Made by a program: the position numbers and the translations under genes. From assembly GCA_039024915.1 (NCBI GenBank), contig JBCCPK010000006.1:124001-188000 (forward strand): DNA of 64,000 nucleotides, in the 5' to 3' direction. Positions 34,648 to 43,970 of this stretch are shown here, piece by piece. Position 1 is the stretch's first letter; every line of letters begins with the position of its first letter. Below the pieces are notes generated by a model. It made no database searches and was not told the origin of the DNA. It was given only the letters and a program-made list of their open reading frames with translations. Source of the stretch: Pseudomonadota bacterium. GTDB taxonomy: Bacteria > Pseudomonadota > Alphaproteobacteria > Rhizobiales > MH13.

Positions 34648-35763
34648 GTGTCCGCACAAGGTGATCTCCTTCACGTCGTCACCAATGATGACATTTCCGA
34701 CCAGCGAGCACGGTTCGGTAAGGTCATCATATGGGGCTCGTTCGCGCTGCTGGTTCTCGTCGCCGCGGTCCAGATGCTCGGGCAGAGGGGCGTCATCGCT
34801 CCGATAGCCGATAACTGGAGACCGACGCTCTACGCCTACGTTCTTTGGGCCATCTGCCTGTGCGTTGGACAGGTGCTGATCCGCGGCGAACAGGGCAAGC
34901 GGGTCTTGTTTGTTCTACCGGCGACATTGTTTGTCGTATCCATGGTCGTCTTCCCGTTGCTGTTCGGGTTGACCATCGCGTTCTCCGATTGGAACCTGTC
35001 TTCGCCCGATGGAAGACAGTTCAACGGCTGGGACAACGTCGTTCAAATGTGGAACGACCCGTTCTACTGGAACGCGCTCACCAACATGGTCTGGTACACG
35101 CTCGCAATCCTCGTCGAGTACACGATCGCCTTTGGCCTTGCGCTCCTCCTCAACAGCCAGATCAAGGCGCGCAAATTCTTTCGGGTGGCTTTCCTCCTGC
35201 CGCTCATGCTCTCGCCTGTCGCTGTTTCCTGGATGATCGGCAAATCCATGCTGGAGGTGCGCTTCGGCCCAATCTCGCGGCTTCTGCGCGAACTGGGCGT
35301 CGATCAGGTGTCGTTCTTTGGAAACCCGGAACTGGCGCGCCTCACGATCATGGTCATGGATGCGTGGACCTTCATCCCCTTCATGATGATCATGATACTG
35401 GCGGGACTTCAGGCCATCCCCAAAGAGGTTCAGGAAGCGGCAAAGGTCGATGGCGCATCGGGCTGGCGCGGCTTTTGGGAGGTGACGTTCCCGTTGATGC
35501 TTCCGGTATCGCTGACGGCGATCCTCATTCGCATTATCTTCAAACTGAAGCTGGCCGACATCATCATCAACGTGACGTCCGGCGGCCCCGGTGGCGCGAC
35601 GGATTCGGTTACGAGCTTCATCTTCCGCGAATATCGCGACCGCTCGAACGTCGGCTATGGCACCATGCTCGCCATGGTCTATCTCGTCATCATCGTCATC
35701 GCGATGACGATCCTGATGAAACTGGCCGACCGATGGATGCGGCCCCAGACCGGGGGGCAGTGA
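34648..35763 (+). CDS. Sugar ABC transporter permease (MalF type)
   Basis: Inner-membrane permease of 371 residues, longer than the usual 290-320 because of two additional hydrophobic segments at the N-terminus (about 25-45 and 55-80). The EAA loop that docks the ATPase is seen in EVQEAAKVDGASGWRGFWEV. The start is a GTG at 34648 without a strong Shine-Dalgarno. The next permease begins 8 bp after the stop. Confidence 0.93.
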   Translation: MSAQGDLLHVVTNDDISDQRARFGKVIIWGSFALLVLVAAVQMLGQRGVIAPIADNWRPTLYAYVLWAICLCVGQVLIRGEQGKRVLFVLPATLFVVSMVVFPLLFGLTIAFSDWNLSSPDGRQFNGWDNVVQMWNDPFYWNALTNMVWYTLAILVEYTIAFGLALLLNSQIKARKFFRVAFLLPLMLSPVAVSWMIGKSMLEVRFGPISRLLRELGVDQVSFFGNPELARLTIMVMDAWTFIPFMMIMILAGLQAIPKEVQEAAKVDGASGWRGFWEVTFPLMLPVSLTAILIRIIFKLKLADIIINVTSGGPGGATDSVTSFIFREYRDRSNVGYGTMLAMVYLVIIVIAMTILMKLADRWMRPQTGGQ

Positions 35764-35770
35764 CGCAGCG

Positions 35771-36691
35771 ATGGCCGAGCAGCAGATCTTCTACGACACC
35801 GAAGCGGACGCGACCTACAAGGCGAAATGGTTCGCGTCGCGCGCGCTTATTTACGGCATCCTGATCGCCTGGGCCATCGTGTGCCTGTTTCCGATCTACT
35901 GGACGATCACCACAAGCTTCAAAATGGCGCCGGACGTCATGCGCGGGAACATGATCCCCTGGGTCGACTACCGCCCCGCTTGGCTCGGGTGGCGATCGCT
36001 GGGTCTGTCGCCGGAAACTATTGCAGCAGAATCAACAGTTAGAGAGCAGTTCTTACAGCGGTTTTTTAACTCGATGATTACTGCTTTGTCCGCCTCGACG
36101 CTGGCCGTGGTGCTAGGGAGCCTTGCCGCTTACGGCCTGTCGCGCTTCTCCTTCAAGTTCGGCTTCATGCGCAATTCTGACATCTCGTTCTTCTTCCTGT
36201 CGCAGCTGATCTTGCCGCCGGTGGTCCTCGCGCTGCCGTTTCTCGTGCTCTACCGCGAGCTTGATCTGCTCGACACGCGGATCGGGCTTATCCTCCTTTA
36301 CACGCTCACAGTTCTACCCATCGTCATTTGGATCATGCGTGACCAATTTGCCGGTATCCCGACGGAGCTGGAGGAAGCGGCGCTGGTAGACGGCCTGTCG
36401 GTCTGGCAGGCGTTCATCACCATTATTCTACCCATTGCCCTACCGGGCATGGTTGCGGCCTTCATCCTTTCGCTGGTGCTAACCTGGAACGAGTATTTCT
36501 TCGCCGCGCTTCTGACCTCGACCCACGCCAACACCTTACCCGTGATGGTAGCGAGCCAGACCGGCTCTCAAGGCATCAGCTGGTGGTCGATGGCCGCGCT
36601 GTCATTTGCGGCGATCCTGCCGCTGATCGTGATCGGCGTGATCCTTGAACGCTTCATCATCAAGGGCATGGCTGCGGGGGCCGTGAAGTAG
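35771..36691 (+). CDS. Sugar ABC transporter permease (MalG type)
   Basis: 306 residues, six predicted spans, EAA loop ELEEAALVDGLSVWQAFITI and the typical C-terminal LERFIIKGMAAGAVK. It partners the MalF-type permease just upstream. It is the last gene of the plus-strand transport operon and is convergent with the FGGY kinase gene, 7 bp away. Confidence 0.94.
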   Translation: MAEQQIFYDTEADATYKAKWFASRALIYGILIAWAIVCLFPIYWTITTSFKMAPDVMRGNMIPWVDYRPAWLGWRSLGLSPETIAAESTVREQFLQRFFNSMITALSASTLAVVLGSLAAYGLSRFSFKFGFMRNSDISFFFLSQLILPPVVLALPFLVLYRELDLLDTRIGLILLYTLTVLPIVIWIMRDQFAGIPTELEEAALVDGLSVWQAFITIILPIALPGMVAAFILSLVLTWNEYFFAALLTSTHANTLPVMVASQTGSQGISWWSMAALSFAAILPLIVIGVILERFIIKGMAAGAVK

Positions 36692-36698
36692 AGGTGTG

Positions 36699-38192
36699 CT
36701 AGCCGCGCAGGGCGTGCGCGACGTCGGCGGTCTGTTCATAGAGCCTTTTGAACAGCGGGTACTGCCGCTCATACGCGTCATGGTGCTGCACGTTCACCGT
36801 CCGATCGACGGGGTTCCAGTTCGGCAGGTCGGCCTTGATCACCTCACCCAGAGCCATACGCGCGAGGAACGCGTTGCCATAGCTCGCACCGGTCGTGACC
36901 GAGCAGACGATCTGGTCAAGGCCCGTCAGGTCCGATGTCGCTTGCAACCAAAGCTCATTCTTCGTGCCGCCACCCACGGCAAGGAGCCGCCTGGGCACCT
37001 GACCCGCCTCAGCGTATGTCTCCGTGACGTGACGCGTCCCCATAGCGATACCTTCGATCACCGCGCGGTAGATGTCCCCGCGCTCATGGGTCAGGTCGAG
37101 GCCGAAGAAGGTGCCCTTTGCATGCGGGTCGTGGATGGGCGTCCGCTCGCCCGAAAAGTACGGCAAGCATAGAAGGCCCTTGGCACCGGGCGGCGAGGCG
37201 CCCGCTTCGCTTGCAAGCACCGGGAACGCGTCTTCTTTGGAGAGCTCTCTGGCGAACTGGTCGCGAAACCAGTGGGTCAGCGTACCCGATGTGGCGAGCC
37301 CCGCCATCGCGGCATACTCGCCTTCAAACAGCCATGGCGCATGCCACAGCCTCGGGTCGGAAAGCTGGCTCTCCGTGACGGTGATGATGAAGATGGTCGA
37401 ACCGTACATCATCATCATGTCACCAGGTGCGAGCGTGCCGACGCTGACCGCCTCGGAGGCTGCATCAACGGTGCCGCACGTTACTGGCGTGCCCTCAGCT
37501 AGCCCAGTTTCAGCAGCAGCGTCGGCGGTGACCGTGCCGGCAATCTCAGCCGACCACATCAGGTCCGGCATCATGGACAGCGGGCAAATGTCCGAGCCCA
37601 ACGCGTCGGACCATGTTTGCGCATTGAGGTCGTACAGCGGGGTCGAACTCGACGCTGTGTAATGGTCGATCACGATCGCACCGGTAAGCTTCATGGTCAG
37701 ATAGCTCGAACAGGTCAGGATCTTGGCCGTCCGCGACCACAAGTCCGGGCGTTCCTCCTTGAGCCAAAGGATCTTCGGCCCAACCGACTGGCTGGTCAGG
37801 GCATTACCGCCAAAAGCAAGGATCGCCTCTTCGCCCAACTTGGCGTTCAAAGCATCGATCTGCCTAGCAGCGCGCGTGTCCACACCGTACAGAACGCCGT
37901 TCATGAGCGGTTCGCCAGCGGCGTTGACCGGCAGCATGCAAGGCCCGATACCGGAACACGCGATCGCCTTGATAGCGCTTGGATCGATTCCGGTCTCGGC
38001 GAGCAGCGTCTTCGTGATGTGGACGAAATCGCCCCACCAATCCTCGTCGGGCCGGTGCTCGGCCCAGCCTGCTTGCGGAACCAGCATCTTGTGCGGTCTT
38101 GCCGCCTGCCCTGCAATGGTCCCGGTCTCGCTAACCAACACGCCCTTGGACTCGAACGTGCCGATGTCGACCCCAAGTGTGTAGGTGGTCAT
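36699..38192 (-). CDS. FGGY-family carbohydrate kinase
   Basis: 497 residues with the two-lobe FGGY fold. The N-terminal phosphate motif is VDIGTFESKGVL, and the C-terminal adenosine motif is LLAVGGGTKNELWLQ. The closest style is xylulokinase-like, but sugar specificity is not readable. It is the third gene of the btpA / M42 / kinase operon and overlaps the M42 gene by 4 bp. Confidence 0.92.
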   Translation of the reverse strand: MTTYTLGVDIGTFESKGVLVSETGTIAGQAARPHKMLVPQAGWAEHRPDEDWWGDFVHITKTLLAETGIDPSAIKAIACSGIGPCMLPVNAAGEPLMNGVLYGVDTRAARQIDALNAKLGEEAILAFGGNALTSQSVGPKILWLKEERPDLWSRTAKILTCSSYLTMKLTGAIVIDHYTASSSTPLYDLNAQTWSDALGSDICPLSMMPDLMWSAEIAGTVTADAAAETGLAEGTPVTCGTVDAASEAVSVGTLAPGDMMMMYGSTIFIITVTESQLSDPRLWHAPWLFEGEYAAMAGLATSGTLTHWFRDQFARELSKEDAFPVLASEAGASPPGAKGLLCLPYFSGERTPIHDPHAKGTFFGLDLTHERGDIYRAVIEGIAMGTRHVTETYAEAGQVPRRLLAVGGGTKNELWLQATSDLTGLDQIVCSVTTGASYGNAFLARMALGEVIKADLPNWNPVDRTVNVQHHDAYERQYPLFKRLYEQTADVAHALRG

Positions 38193-39277
38193 AGCTGATC
38201 CCTATTGAGTGAAAAGTCCGGCCCGATCGCGGGAATGGCAGCGGTCAAAAGCGTGGCGAGAGCTTCAAGATCGCGCACATCACAAACTTCGCGCGCCGAA
38301 TGCGACGCTCGCATGGGGAACCCTACATCGATGCTGGCCACACCCTCGCCTACCAGCTGAACGTAGCTCAGATCGGTGAGCACGCCAGTCTGGGCGGAGC
38401 GTTGCAACGGTAACCCGACATCAGCCGCCGTGCGCTCCATCAACGCCACCAGCGACGGGTGCGGGATAACCCCGTTGAGGGTTCCGCGCCCATGGAAAGA
38501 ATACAGGCTCATGCCCGGCCCGCTACCAAGCGCCATGTCCCCACGGTCGATCATATCCGGGGTATCGGTCGCAAGCATCAGATCGATCTGGATCGCGATG
38601 TCCGGGCGCAGCGACTGCGCGGCCACCACCGCCCCACGTAAATTGAATTCTTCCTGTACCGAAAACACCAGATGGACTGTTGATCGGTTGTAGGTCTCAA
38701 CGAGACTGGCCGCGACCGCAAGCAGCACTGCACAGCCTGCCCGATCGTCGACGGCGGTCCCGGCGATCCGGTGTTCGTCTAGCGCCTCGAAAGCGGGCTT
38801 GTAGACCACAGGCGTCCCGATCTGCACACCGGCTTCTGCCGCCTCCCCGGCGCTCGAAAAGCCCGCATCGATCTGCAGGTCCGGGGCGCGCACGACCGTG
38901 TACTTTTCATCCGGCGTGGTCGCGTGGTGCGCTTTGTTCGCGATGACGGCGGGCACATCGCCACCAGCGGTGCACAGCACGACCGGCTGGGCAGCAAGCG
39001 CCCTCTCCGGCACCCCGCCGAGCCGCTCAACCCGGATGAAGCCATCGGCATCAACCTTGCGGACAACGAAGCCAAGCTGGTCCATATGGGTGAACAGCAT
39101 CACGGCGGGCCGCGCCGCATCGCCTTCAAGCGTCGCGATCACATTGCCGAGCCGATCCGTGCGATGCTCGATGTCCATTTCCGACAGACGGTTTCGAATG
39201 GCAGCGGCGACCCGCTCCTCATGGCCCGACAGTCCGGGGATCATCATGAGCGTTTCAAGATCGTCTCGTATGGTCAT
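38189..39277 (-). CDS. M42-family metallopeptidase (FrvX/SgcX-like)
   Basis: 362 residues of the dinuclear-metal M42 aminopeptidase family. Expected ligands are seen: FTHMDQLGF (His), GTAVDDRAG (bridging Asp), VQEEFNLRG (catalytic and metal Glu), ATDTPD (Asp) and MRASHSAREV (His). A peptidase inside a sugar operon is unexpected, but E. coli sgcX and frvX show the same arrangement. It overlaps both neighbours by 4 bp, which indicates tight coupling with the BtpA-like protein and the kinase. Confidence 0.9.
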   Translation of the reverse strand: MTIRDDLETLMMIPGLSGHEERVAAAIRNRLSEMDIEHRTDRLGNVIATLEGDAARPAVMLFTHMDQLGFVVRKVDADGFIRVERLGGVPERALAAQPVVLCTAGGDVPAVIANKAHHATTPDEKYTVVRAPDLQIDAGFSSAGEAAEAGVQIGTPVVYKPAFEALDEHRIAGTAVDDRAGCAVLLAVAASLVETYNRSTVHLVFSVQEEFNLRGAVVAAQSLRPDIAIQIDLMLATDTPDMIDRGDMALGSGPGMSLYSFHGRGTLNGVIPHPSLVALMERTAADVGLPLQRSAQTGVLTDLSYVQLVGEGVASIDVGFPMRASHSAREVCDVRDLEALATLLTAAIPAIGPDFSLNRDQL

Positions 39278-40080
39278 TCACGCGCTGCCTGAACCCGCTC
39301 CATGAAGTCCTTCGCTCGATCCGCATCGACCGCGTTCCATGTGTGCCCATCCACCTTGAGCGCCGACCCGACCACGCAGCCATCGGCAATCCTGAACACG
39401 TCCGCAACCGTCTCATGCTTTACACCGGTATTGGCGAGAACGGGCGTTTCGGGAAGAACAGCCTTAACGGCCTCCAGGTCCTCCATGCGCGCCGCCTCGC
39501 CGGTGATCTGGCCAGATACCAGGACGGCGTCCGGAATAGACGAGAACACTGCGCTGCGGGCACGATCCGCTAGGGACCGGGTATCGAGGCTGGCTGCGAA
39601 CTCGGCGGCTACGTTGTACATAACCAGCAAGTCATCGCGGCCCAGCTGCCGACGGTACCGCAGCGCTTTACCCGCATCAGGCGCCCACAGACCCATGTCG
39701 CTGGCATAGGTGCCCGTGAAGATTTCACGCGCAAAGCTCGCGCCAGTCGCCGCGGCCAACGCCATTGTCGCCATCGGGTCCCACAAGACGTTGACTCCAA
39801 ACGGGACCCTGATCTCCGGCCGCAAGCATCCAATGATTGAGGCCATCGTCGCGGTCGACGCAACATCCACCGCAAGCTCATAGGGGCGGTCGTTCTCGTT
39901 GCCGAACATGACCGCATCAACGCCAGCTGCCTGCAGCGCTTTCAGGTCGGCCCGCGCGCTATCAATCAACCCCTGCAGGCCAGCAGCATCATCGTAAAGC
40001 GGCGTACCGGGGAGCGCGCCGAGGTGCACCATCGCGATCACCGGTTTGCGCGTGCCGAACAAGGCTTCAAACTTTGGCAT
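39274..40080 (-). CDS. BtpA/SgcQ family TIM-barrel protein
   Basis: 268 residues from the ATG at 40080; a GTG at 40095 would add five. Family hallmarks are VIAMVHLGALPGTPLYD at the N-terminus, GVDAVMFGNENDRPY, FGVNVLWDP and the closing GSALKVDGHTWNAVD. The family was named for BtpA, linked to photosystem I stability in a cyanobacterium, and includes E. coli SgcQ; its catalytic function is not established. It is the first gene of the operon, divergent from the aldo/keto reductase gene. Confidence 0.9.
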   Translation of the reverse strand: MPKFEALFGTRKPVIAMVHLGALPGTPLYDDAAGLQGLIDSARADLKALQAAGVDAVMFGNENDRPYELAVDVASTATMASIIGCLRPEIRVPFGVNVLWDPMATMALAAATGASFAREIFTGTYASDMGLWAPDAGKALRYRRQLGRDDLLVMYNVAAEFAASLDTRSLADRARSAVFSSIPDAVLVSGQITGEAARMEDLEAVKAVLPETPVLANTGVKHETVADVFRIADGCVVGSALKVDGHTWNAVDADRAKDFMERVQAARE

Positions 40081-40156
40081 GTGTATCCCCGTCACGCTCT
40101 TTGGCCGGGCGCCGCTCGGCCCTTTCTTCGGCGCTTTGTGTTCCGCGAAGGTTCAA

Positions 40157-40168
40157 CTAACATGTCAG
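40157..40168. promoter_or_regulatory. Sugar-island operator copy 2 (CTAACATGTCAG)
   Basis: Identical 12-mer to the copy at 32666. With flanks ACTAACATGTCAGT it is a 14-bp palindrome with one imperfect pair. It lies in the 128-bp gap between the divergent btpA-like and aldo/keto reductase genes, 41 bp upstream of the latter. Confidence 0.68.
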
Positions 40169-40208
40169 TCAAACACGCAACAAACAGATACGCCTTCGGG
40201 AGGCCGGG

Positions 40209-41249
40209 ATGCAAATCGAAACACCGCTCAAGACACGAAGCTGGGATCGTCTTGGCAATGGCGGACTGACCTTCACGGAACTCGGATTCGGTGCAGCCCC
40301 CATCGGCAATCTCTACCGAGCGATCAGCGACGACGACGCCCACGCGGTTCTGGAAGCCGCTTGGGCAGCGGGCGTGCGCTATTATGATACGGCACCACTG
40401 TATGGCCTTGGCCTATCGGAAACGCGGATGAACCGCTTCCTGCGGACCAAGCCTCGGGACGATTATGTTCTGTCCACGAAGATCGGGCGCTGGTTCAAGG
40501 TGACAACGCAGGACAAGCGCGACTGCATCGGCAAGTTTTTCGATGTTCCTGCCCGGAACGAGGTCTACGACTACACCTATGATGGCGTGATGCGCTCACT
40601 TGAGTTTTCGCTTGAGCGTCTTGGCGTTGACCGGGTGGATATCCTTTTTGCCCATGACCTCGACATCTTCAATCATGGAAGCCAGGAGGCTTTGGATGCG
40701 AAAATCGCCGAGCTAATGAACGATGGCGGTTACAAGGCGCTGAGCGAGTTGCGCGAGCAAGGTGTCATCAAGGCGTTCGGTGCGGGCGTCAATGAGTGGC
40801 AGACCTGCCAGACCCTCACCGAGCAAGGCGACTTCGATATCTTCCTGCTTGCGGGCCGCTACACGCTGCTTGAGCAAGAGGCTCTCAACAGCTTCCTGCC
40901 TCTGGCCGAAAAACGCGGCATCGGCATGGTCGTCGGCGGCCCCTACAATTCCGGCATTCTCGCCAGCGGGCCAAAGCCCGGGGCGTTCTACAATTACAAC
41001 CCCGCCCCGGATGACGTCATTGAGAAGGTCAAGCGGATCGAAAAGGTCTGCAACGCCCACCAGGTGCGCATGGTCGACGCGGCATTTCAGTTTCCACTGC
41101 GGCACCCAACCACGGTTTCGGTCATTCCCGGCGGTCAGGGTGTAGCGGAGATGGAGTCAAACCTGGTGGCGGCAGGAGCCTCGATACCCGAAGCGCTTTG
41201 GGCGGACCTCAAAGACCAAGGCCTCCTGCGCGCCGATGCCCCTGCTTGA
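40209..41249 (+). CDS. Aldo/keto reductase, probable L-fucose (D-threo-aldose) 1-dehydrogenase
   Basis: 346-residue AKR barrel. The tetrad is visible: Asp and Tyr in YYDTAPLYGLGLSE, Lys in VLSTKIGRW, His in DILFAHDLD. The family pattern GFGAAPIGNLYRAISDDDA is that of D-threo-aldose 1-dehydrogenase, which oxidises L-fucose to L-fucono-lactone. That would supply the first oxidation step of the pathway encoded by this island. A strong Shine-Dalgarno (GGGAGG) precedes the ATG. The gene is alone on its strand. Confidence 0.85.
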   Translation: MQIETPLKTRSWDRLGNGGLTFTELGFGAAPIGNLYRAISDDDAHAVLEAAWAAGVRYYDTAPLYGLGLSETRMNRFLRTKPRDDYVLSTKIGRWFKVTTQDKRDCIGKFFDVPARNEVYDYTYDGVMRSLEFSLERLGVDRVDILFAHDLDIFNHGSQEALDAKIAELMNDGGYKALSELREQGVIKAFGAGVNEWQTCQTLTEQGDFDIFLLAGRYTLLEQEALNSFLPLAEKRGIGMVVGGPYNSGILASGPKPGAFYNYNPAPDDVIEKVKRIEKVCNAHQVRMVDAAFQFPLRHPTTVSVIPGGQGVAEMESNLVAAGASIPEALWADLKDQGLLRADAPA

Positions 41250-41271
41250 AGCGATAAACAAAGCGTAGGCG

Positions 41272-42177
41272 TTATTGCGCCATCAAAGCGCGTACCTCAC
41301 GCTCAGTTACCCGGTCGCGCAACGCGGGTGGGCTGGCGACATGCAGCGCGGCAGCGGCGTTCGCAAACCGGCACGCCTCGATAAGCTCTCCGCCAGCCGC
41401 GATTGCTGCGCTCAATGCACCAATGAAGGCGTCTCCTGCTCCATGGGTCGACTGAACGGCGACCGTGTGAGGCGGCAGCGCCTCCACACCTATGGCTGTC
41501 GCAACGCAAAGCCCCCCGCCCCCCAGCGTTACAATCGCCGCGGTCCGGTCACCACGAAGCTCGGTGGCGGCTTCGATAGGCTTCAAGTGGCGTCCGTCGC
41601 GCTCCAGAAGTCCGGCTGCCTCGACGCGATTGACCACAAGCACATCGACCAAGGTATCCAGTGCGGCTGGCAGTGGCCGCGCTGGTGCCGCGTTCATGAT
41701 GATCGTTGCGTCGCGTTTCGAGGCCATCTGCGCAACGGCAAGCGTGATCGCCGGTGAGAGTTCGTTTTGCAATACCAAAACAGCTGGTTCAGGTGGAAGC
41801 ACGAGCTTGAGCGGGTCGAACGCGAGATTGGAGGAGGAGACGATCACGGCTCCGTAGTTGCCGTCCGGCAGGCTGATGGCGACGCTCATGCCCGTCGGCT
41901 CGTCCACACGCTGAAGCCCCGTCACATCGACGCCCGCTTCTGCAAGAGTTCGAACCGCATCCGCGCCCGGTTCGTCGTACCCAACACACCCCGCAAAGTG
42001 AACGCTTGCGCCAAAGCCCGACGCGAAACGGGCGGCGGCGACCGCCTGATTGCCCCCCTTTCCGCCGAACGCGTAGCGCACCGACTGACCAACCAGCGTC
42101 TCATCGACTTTTGGAAGTCGCGGAGCATCCACAATCACGTCGTGGTGGACCGCGCCGACAACCACGATTGGGCGCAT
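41272..42177 (-). CDS. Second ribokinase-like PfkB kinase
   Basis: 301 residues. GGKGGNQAVAAARF near the N-terminus and STHGAGDAFIGALSAAI with the catalytic Asp near the C-terminus are intact. The ATG at 42177 (MRPIVVVGAVHHD) overlaps the isomerase stop (ATGA); the longer open frame upstream lies inside the isomerase gene and is rejected. With the isomerase it suggests an isomerise-then-phosphorylate route. Confidence 0.9.
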   Translation of the reverse strand: MRPIVVVGAVHHDVIVDAPRLPKVDETLVGQSVRYAFGGKGGNQAVAAARFASGFGASVHFAGCVGYDEPGADAVRTLAEAGVDVTGLQRVDEPTGMSVAISLPDGNYGAVIVSSSNLAFDPLKLVLPPEPAVLVLQNELSPAITLAVAQMASKRDATIIMNAAPARPLPAALDTLVDVLVVNRVEAAGLLERDGRHLKPIEAATELRGDRTAAIVTLGGGGLCVATAIGVEALPPHTVAVQSTHGAGDAFIGALSAAIAAGGELIEACRFANAAAALHVASPPALRDRVTEREVRALMAQ

Positions 42178-43175
42178 CAACCCGCCCCGAACAGCGCGCG
42201 TGAGATGATTGTGTGGCTGGCTGCCGCGTTCTGCGCCGCAATGGCTTGAGCAAGGTCGACGTTGTCCATCAGGCCTTCGGCGACGGCACGCAGGCGATCC
42301 GTCGCCGCAATGTTCGCACGCGCTTCCTCGCATGGATCAAGGCCGCCATGGTCGGGGAAGGTATCGAAATAGATCGCCCCGGCGTAGCCCGCCCGCGCCA
42401 GTTCCACAAACAGTTCAACGGTCTGAATGGGGTGCACCGAACCAACCATCAGGCCGTCGTCACGCTTGCCGTAACCATCATTGAGATGAACGCCCAGTAT
42501 CTTTGAATGACGCTCGATCAGATGCGCCGTGTGGGCAGGCATCTCGTCGGCATACAGGACATGGGCGAAGTCCAGCGTCACGCCAAGGTTCGGGCTGCCG
42601 GCTTCCTTCACGGCCAGAAGCGTGGTGCCGATGTCGGGCATCAGGGCGTAGGCGCGCGGCTCGTTCGGTTTGTATTCGATCGCAATTTGTACCGAGCGGT
42701 TATGCGCGCATACGGCCTGAATGGCATCAATGGTGTCGTCCCACATCTGCCGATAGTTGCCTTGGAAGGCATAATCAAACCCGTCCTGCCCCATCCATAG
42801 CGTCATCAGATCGCCACCCATCTCCGAGAGTGTGTCGATGCCGCGCCTGGTGAGGTCGATGGCGTTTTGGCGGACCGCACGGTCCGGATGCGTGAATGCG
42901 CCAAGACGGAAACCCGGATCGGTGTAGTAGCGCATCGCAAGCCCATTGAGCGCTATTCCAAGCCCATCGAGGACGCTTGCTACGTCGCGGGCGGTGTGGG
43001 TCTCGAAATGGTCCGGATAGTTCAGGTCCGCCGCATTCAGACCCTCAACGCTCGCGGCCCCACGAAGCATATCCTCAATGGTCGGTTTGCCGGGCAGGCC
43101 GATCTTGAACGCATTCAGGCGCGCGGCGTAACGCGGTGCGTTTGGGCGCTGGCCCGGGGACAGTGGCTGCATCAT
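42177..43175 (-). CDS. Sugar isomerase/epimerase, xylose-isomerase-like TIM barrel
   Basis: 332 residues of the AP-endonuclease-2/xylose-isomerase superfamily. Likely metal ligands are Glu in QIAIEYKPNEP, Asp in GVTLDFAHV, and His/Asp in LGVHLNDGYGKRDDG. Substrate unknown; the superfamily includes tagatose/psicose epimerases, L-rhamnose isomerases and inosose enzymes. It overlaps gntR and the ribokinase-like gene by 4 bp or less on either side, so the three genes form one coupled operon. Confidence 0.85.
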   Translation of the reverse strand: MMQPLSPGQRPNAPRYAARLNAFKIGLPGKPTIEDMLRGAASVEGLNAADLNYPDHFETHTARDVASVLDGLGIALNGLAMRYYTDPGFRLGAFTHPDRAVRQNAIDLTRRGIDTLSEMGGDLMTLWMGQDGFDYAFQGNYRQMWDDTIDAIQAVCAHNRSVQIAIEYKPNEPRAYALMPDIGTTLLAVKEAGSPNLGVTLDFAHVLYADEMPAHTAHLIERHSKILGVHLNDGYGKRDDGLMVGSVHPIQTVELFVELARAGYAGAIYFDTFPDHGGLDPCEEARANIAATDRLRAVAEGLMDNVDLAQAIAAQNAAASHTIISRALFGAG

Positions 43176-43969
43176 AAGCTCGTGAACAATTCCGGGCGAT
43201 CGCGCATCATCGGCTCAAGCACGGTGATGAGCTGCCGTAGATGAGCGCGGGTGGCAAGACGCGCCGCGTGCGGGTCGCGGGCGGCTAACGCGTCGATGAT
43301 CGCCATATGCTCGACAATGGTTGCCTCGACCCGCCCAGGTTCGGGCAACAGCAACTGTCGTGCCCGATCAACATGCACCCAACTCGTCTGCGCCAACTGG
43401 CCGAGCCGCTTGAAGCCCGTAAACGACATCATCTGTTCATGAAAGGCGCGGTCCTGTTCGTAGAAGCCAGGGAAATCGCCATCGTCCACGAACACTTTCT
43501 GGATGCGCAAGGTACGTCGAAGCTCGGCGAGCTGCGCCTCGGTGATCCGTTCGGCCAGCCGTTCGACGGCCGCTGTTTCCAAGGCTTCACGCAGAAATGC
43601 GCCCTCGCGGATTTCCTCGACCGAGAAACGGGCCACGAAGGTGCCGGCCTGCGGGACCACATCCACCAGCCCTTCGCCAGCCAGTCTGGCAAGCGCTTCG
43701 GCCACGGGTGAACGCGAGACGCCGAGCATGCCGCAAATTTCCGGCTTTCTGAGGACCTCTCCGGGCTTCAGAGCCAGCGAAAGGATTGCCTGTTTCAGAG
43801 ACGCATAGGTGCGCTGTGCGAGCGTACCTGAAAACGCGTCCAATGGCGCAAGGATTTCTTCGGTTGCTTTGGGTATGGACAGGCCCGCTCCGCCATTTTG
43901 GCGATCAGTCTTTAAGTGTGCTTCAGATTTGGGCATGGCTTGCGCGCTGGGCTTGTGCGGCTGTAGCAT
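43172..43969 (-). CDS. GntR-family regulator, FadR/FCD subgroup
   Basis: 265 residues: an N-terminal extension of about 50, a winged helix (RTYASLKQAI ... ICGMLGVSRSPVAEALARLAGEGLV), and an FCD ligand domain with metal-site His residues in FHEQMM, VEHMAIIDAL and ATRAHLRQ. FCD regulators commonly sense sugar acids, which fits the fuconate route. The operator copy at 43971-43982 abuts the ATG at 43969, so the message is either nearly leaderless or starts at the ATG at 43936. It is probably the regulator of the whole island. Confidence 0.9.
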   Translation of the reverse strand: MLQPHKPSAQAMPKSEAHLKTDRQNGGAGLSIPKATEEILAPLDAFSGTLAQRTYASLKQAILSLALKPGEVLRKPEICGMLGVSRSPVAEALARLAGEGLVDVVPQAGTFVARFSVEEIREGAFLREALETAAVERLAERITEAQLAELRRTLRIQKVFVDDGDFPGFYEQDRAFHEQMMSFTGFKRLGQLAQTSWVHVDRARQLLLPEPGRVEATIVEHMAIIDALAARDPHAARLATRAHLRQLITVLEPMMRDRPELFTSL

Positions 43970-43970
43970 T

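Noticed and set aside
34845-35864. 339-codon frame overlapping the MalF-type permease
   Set aside because: A +1-type shadow of the permease with low-complexity His/Arg/Gly translation; the in-frame permease has normal spans and EAA loop.
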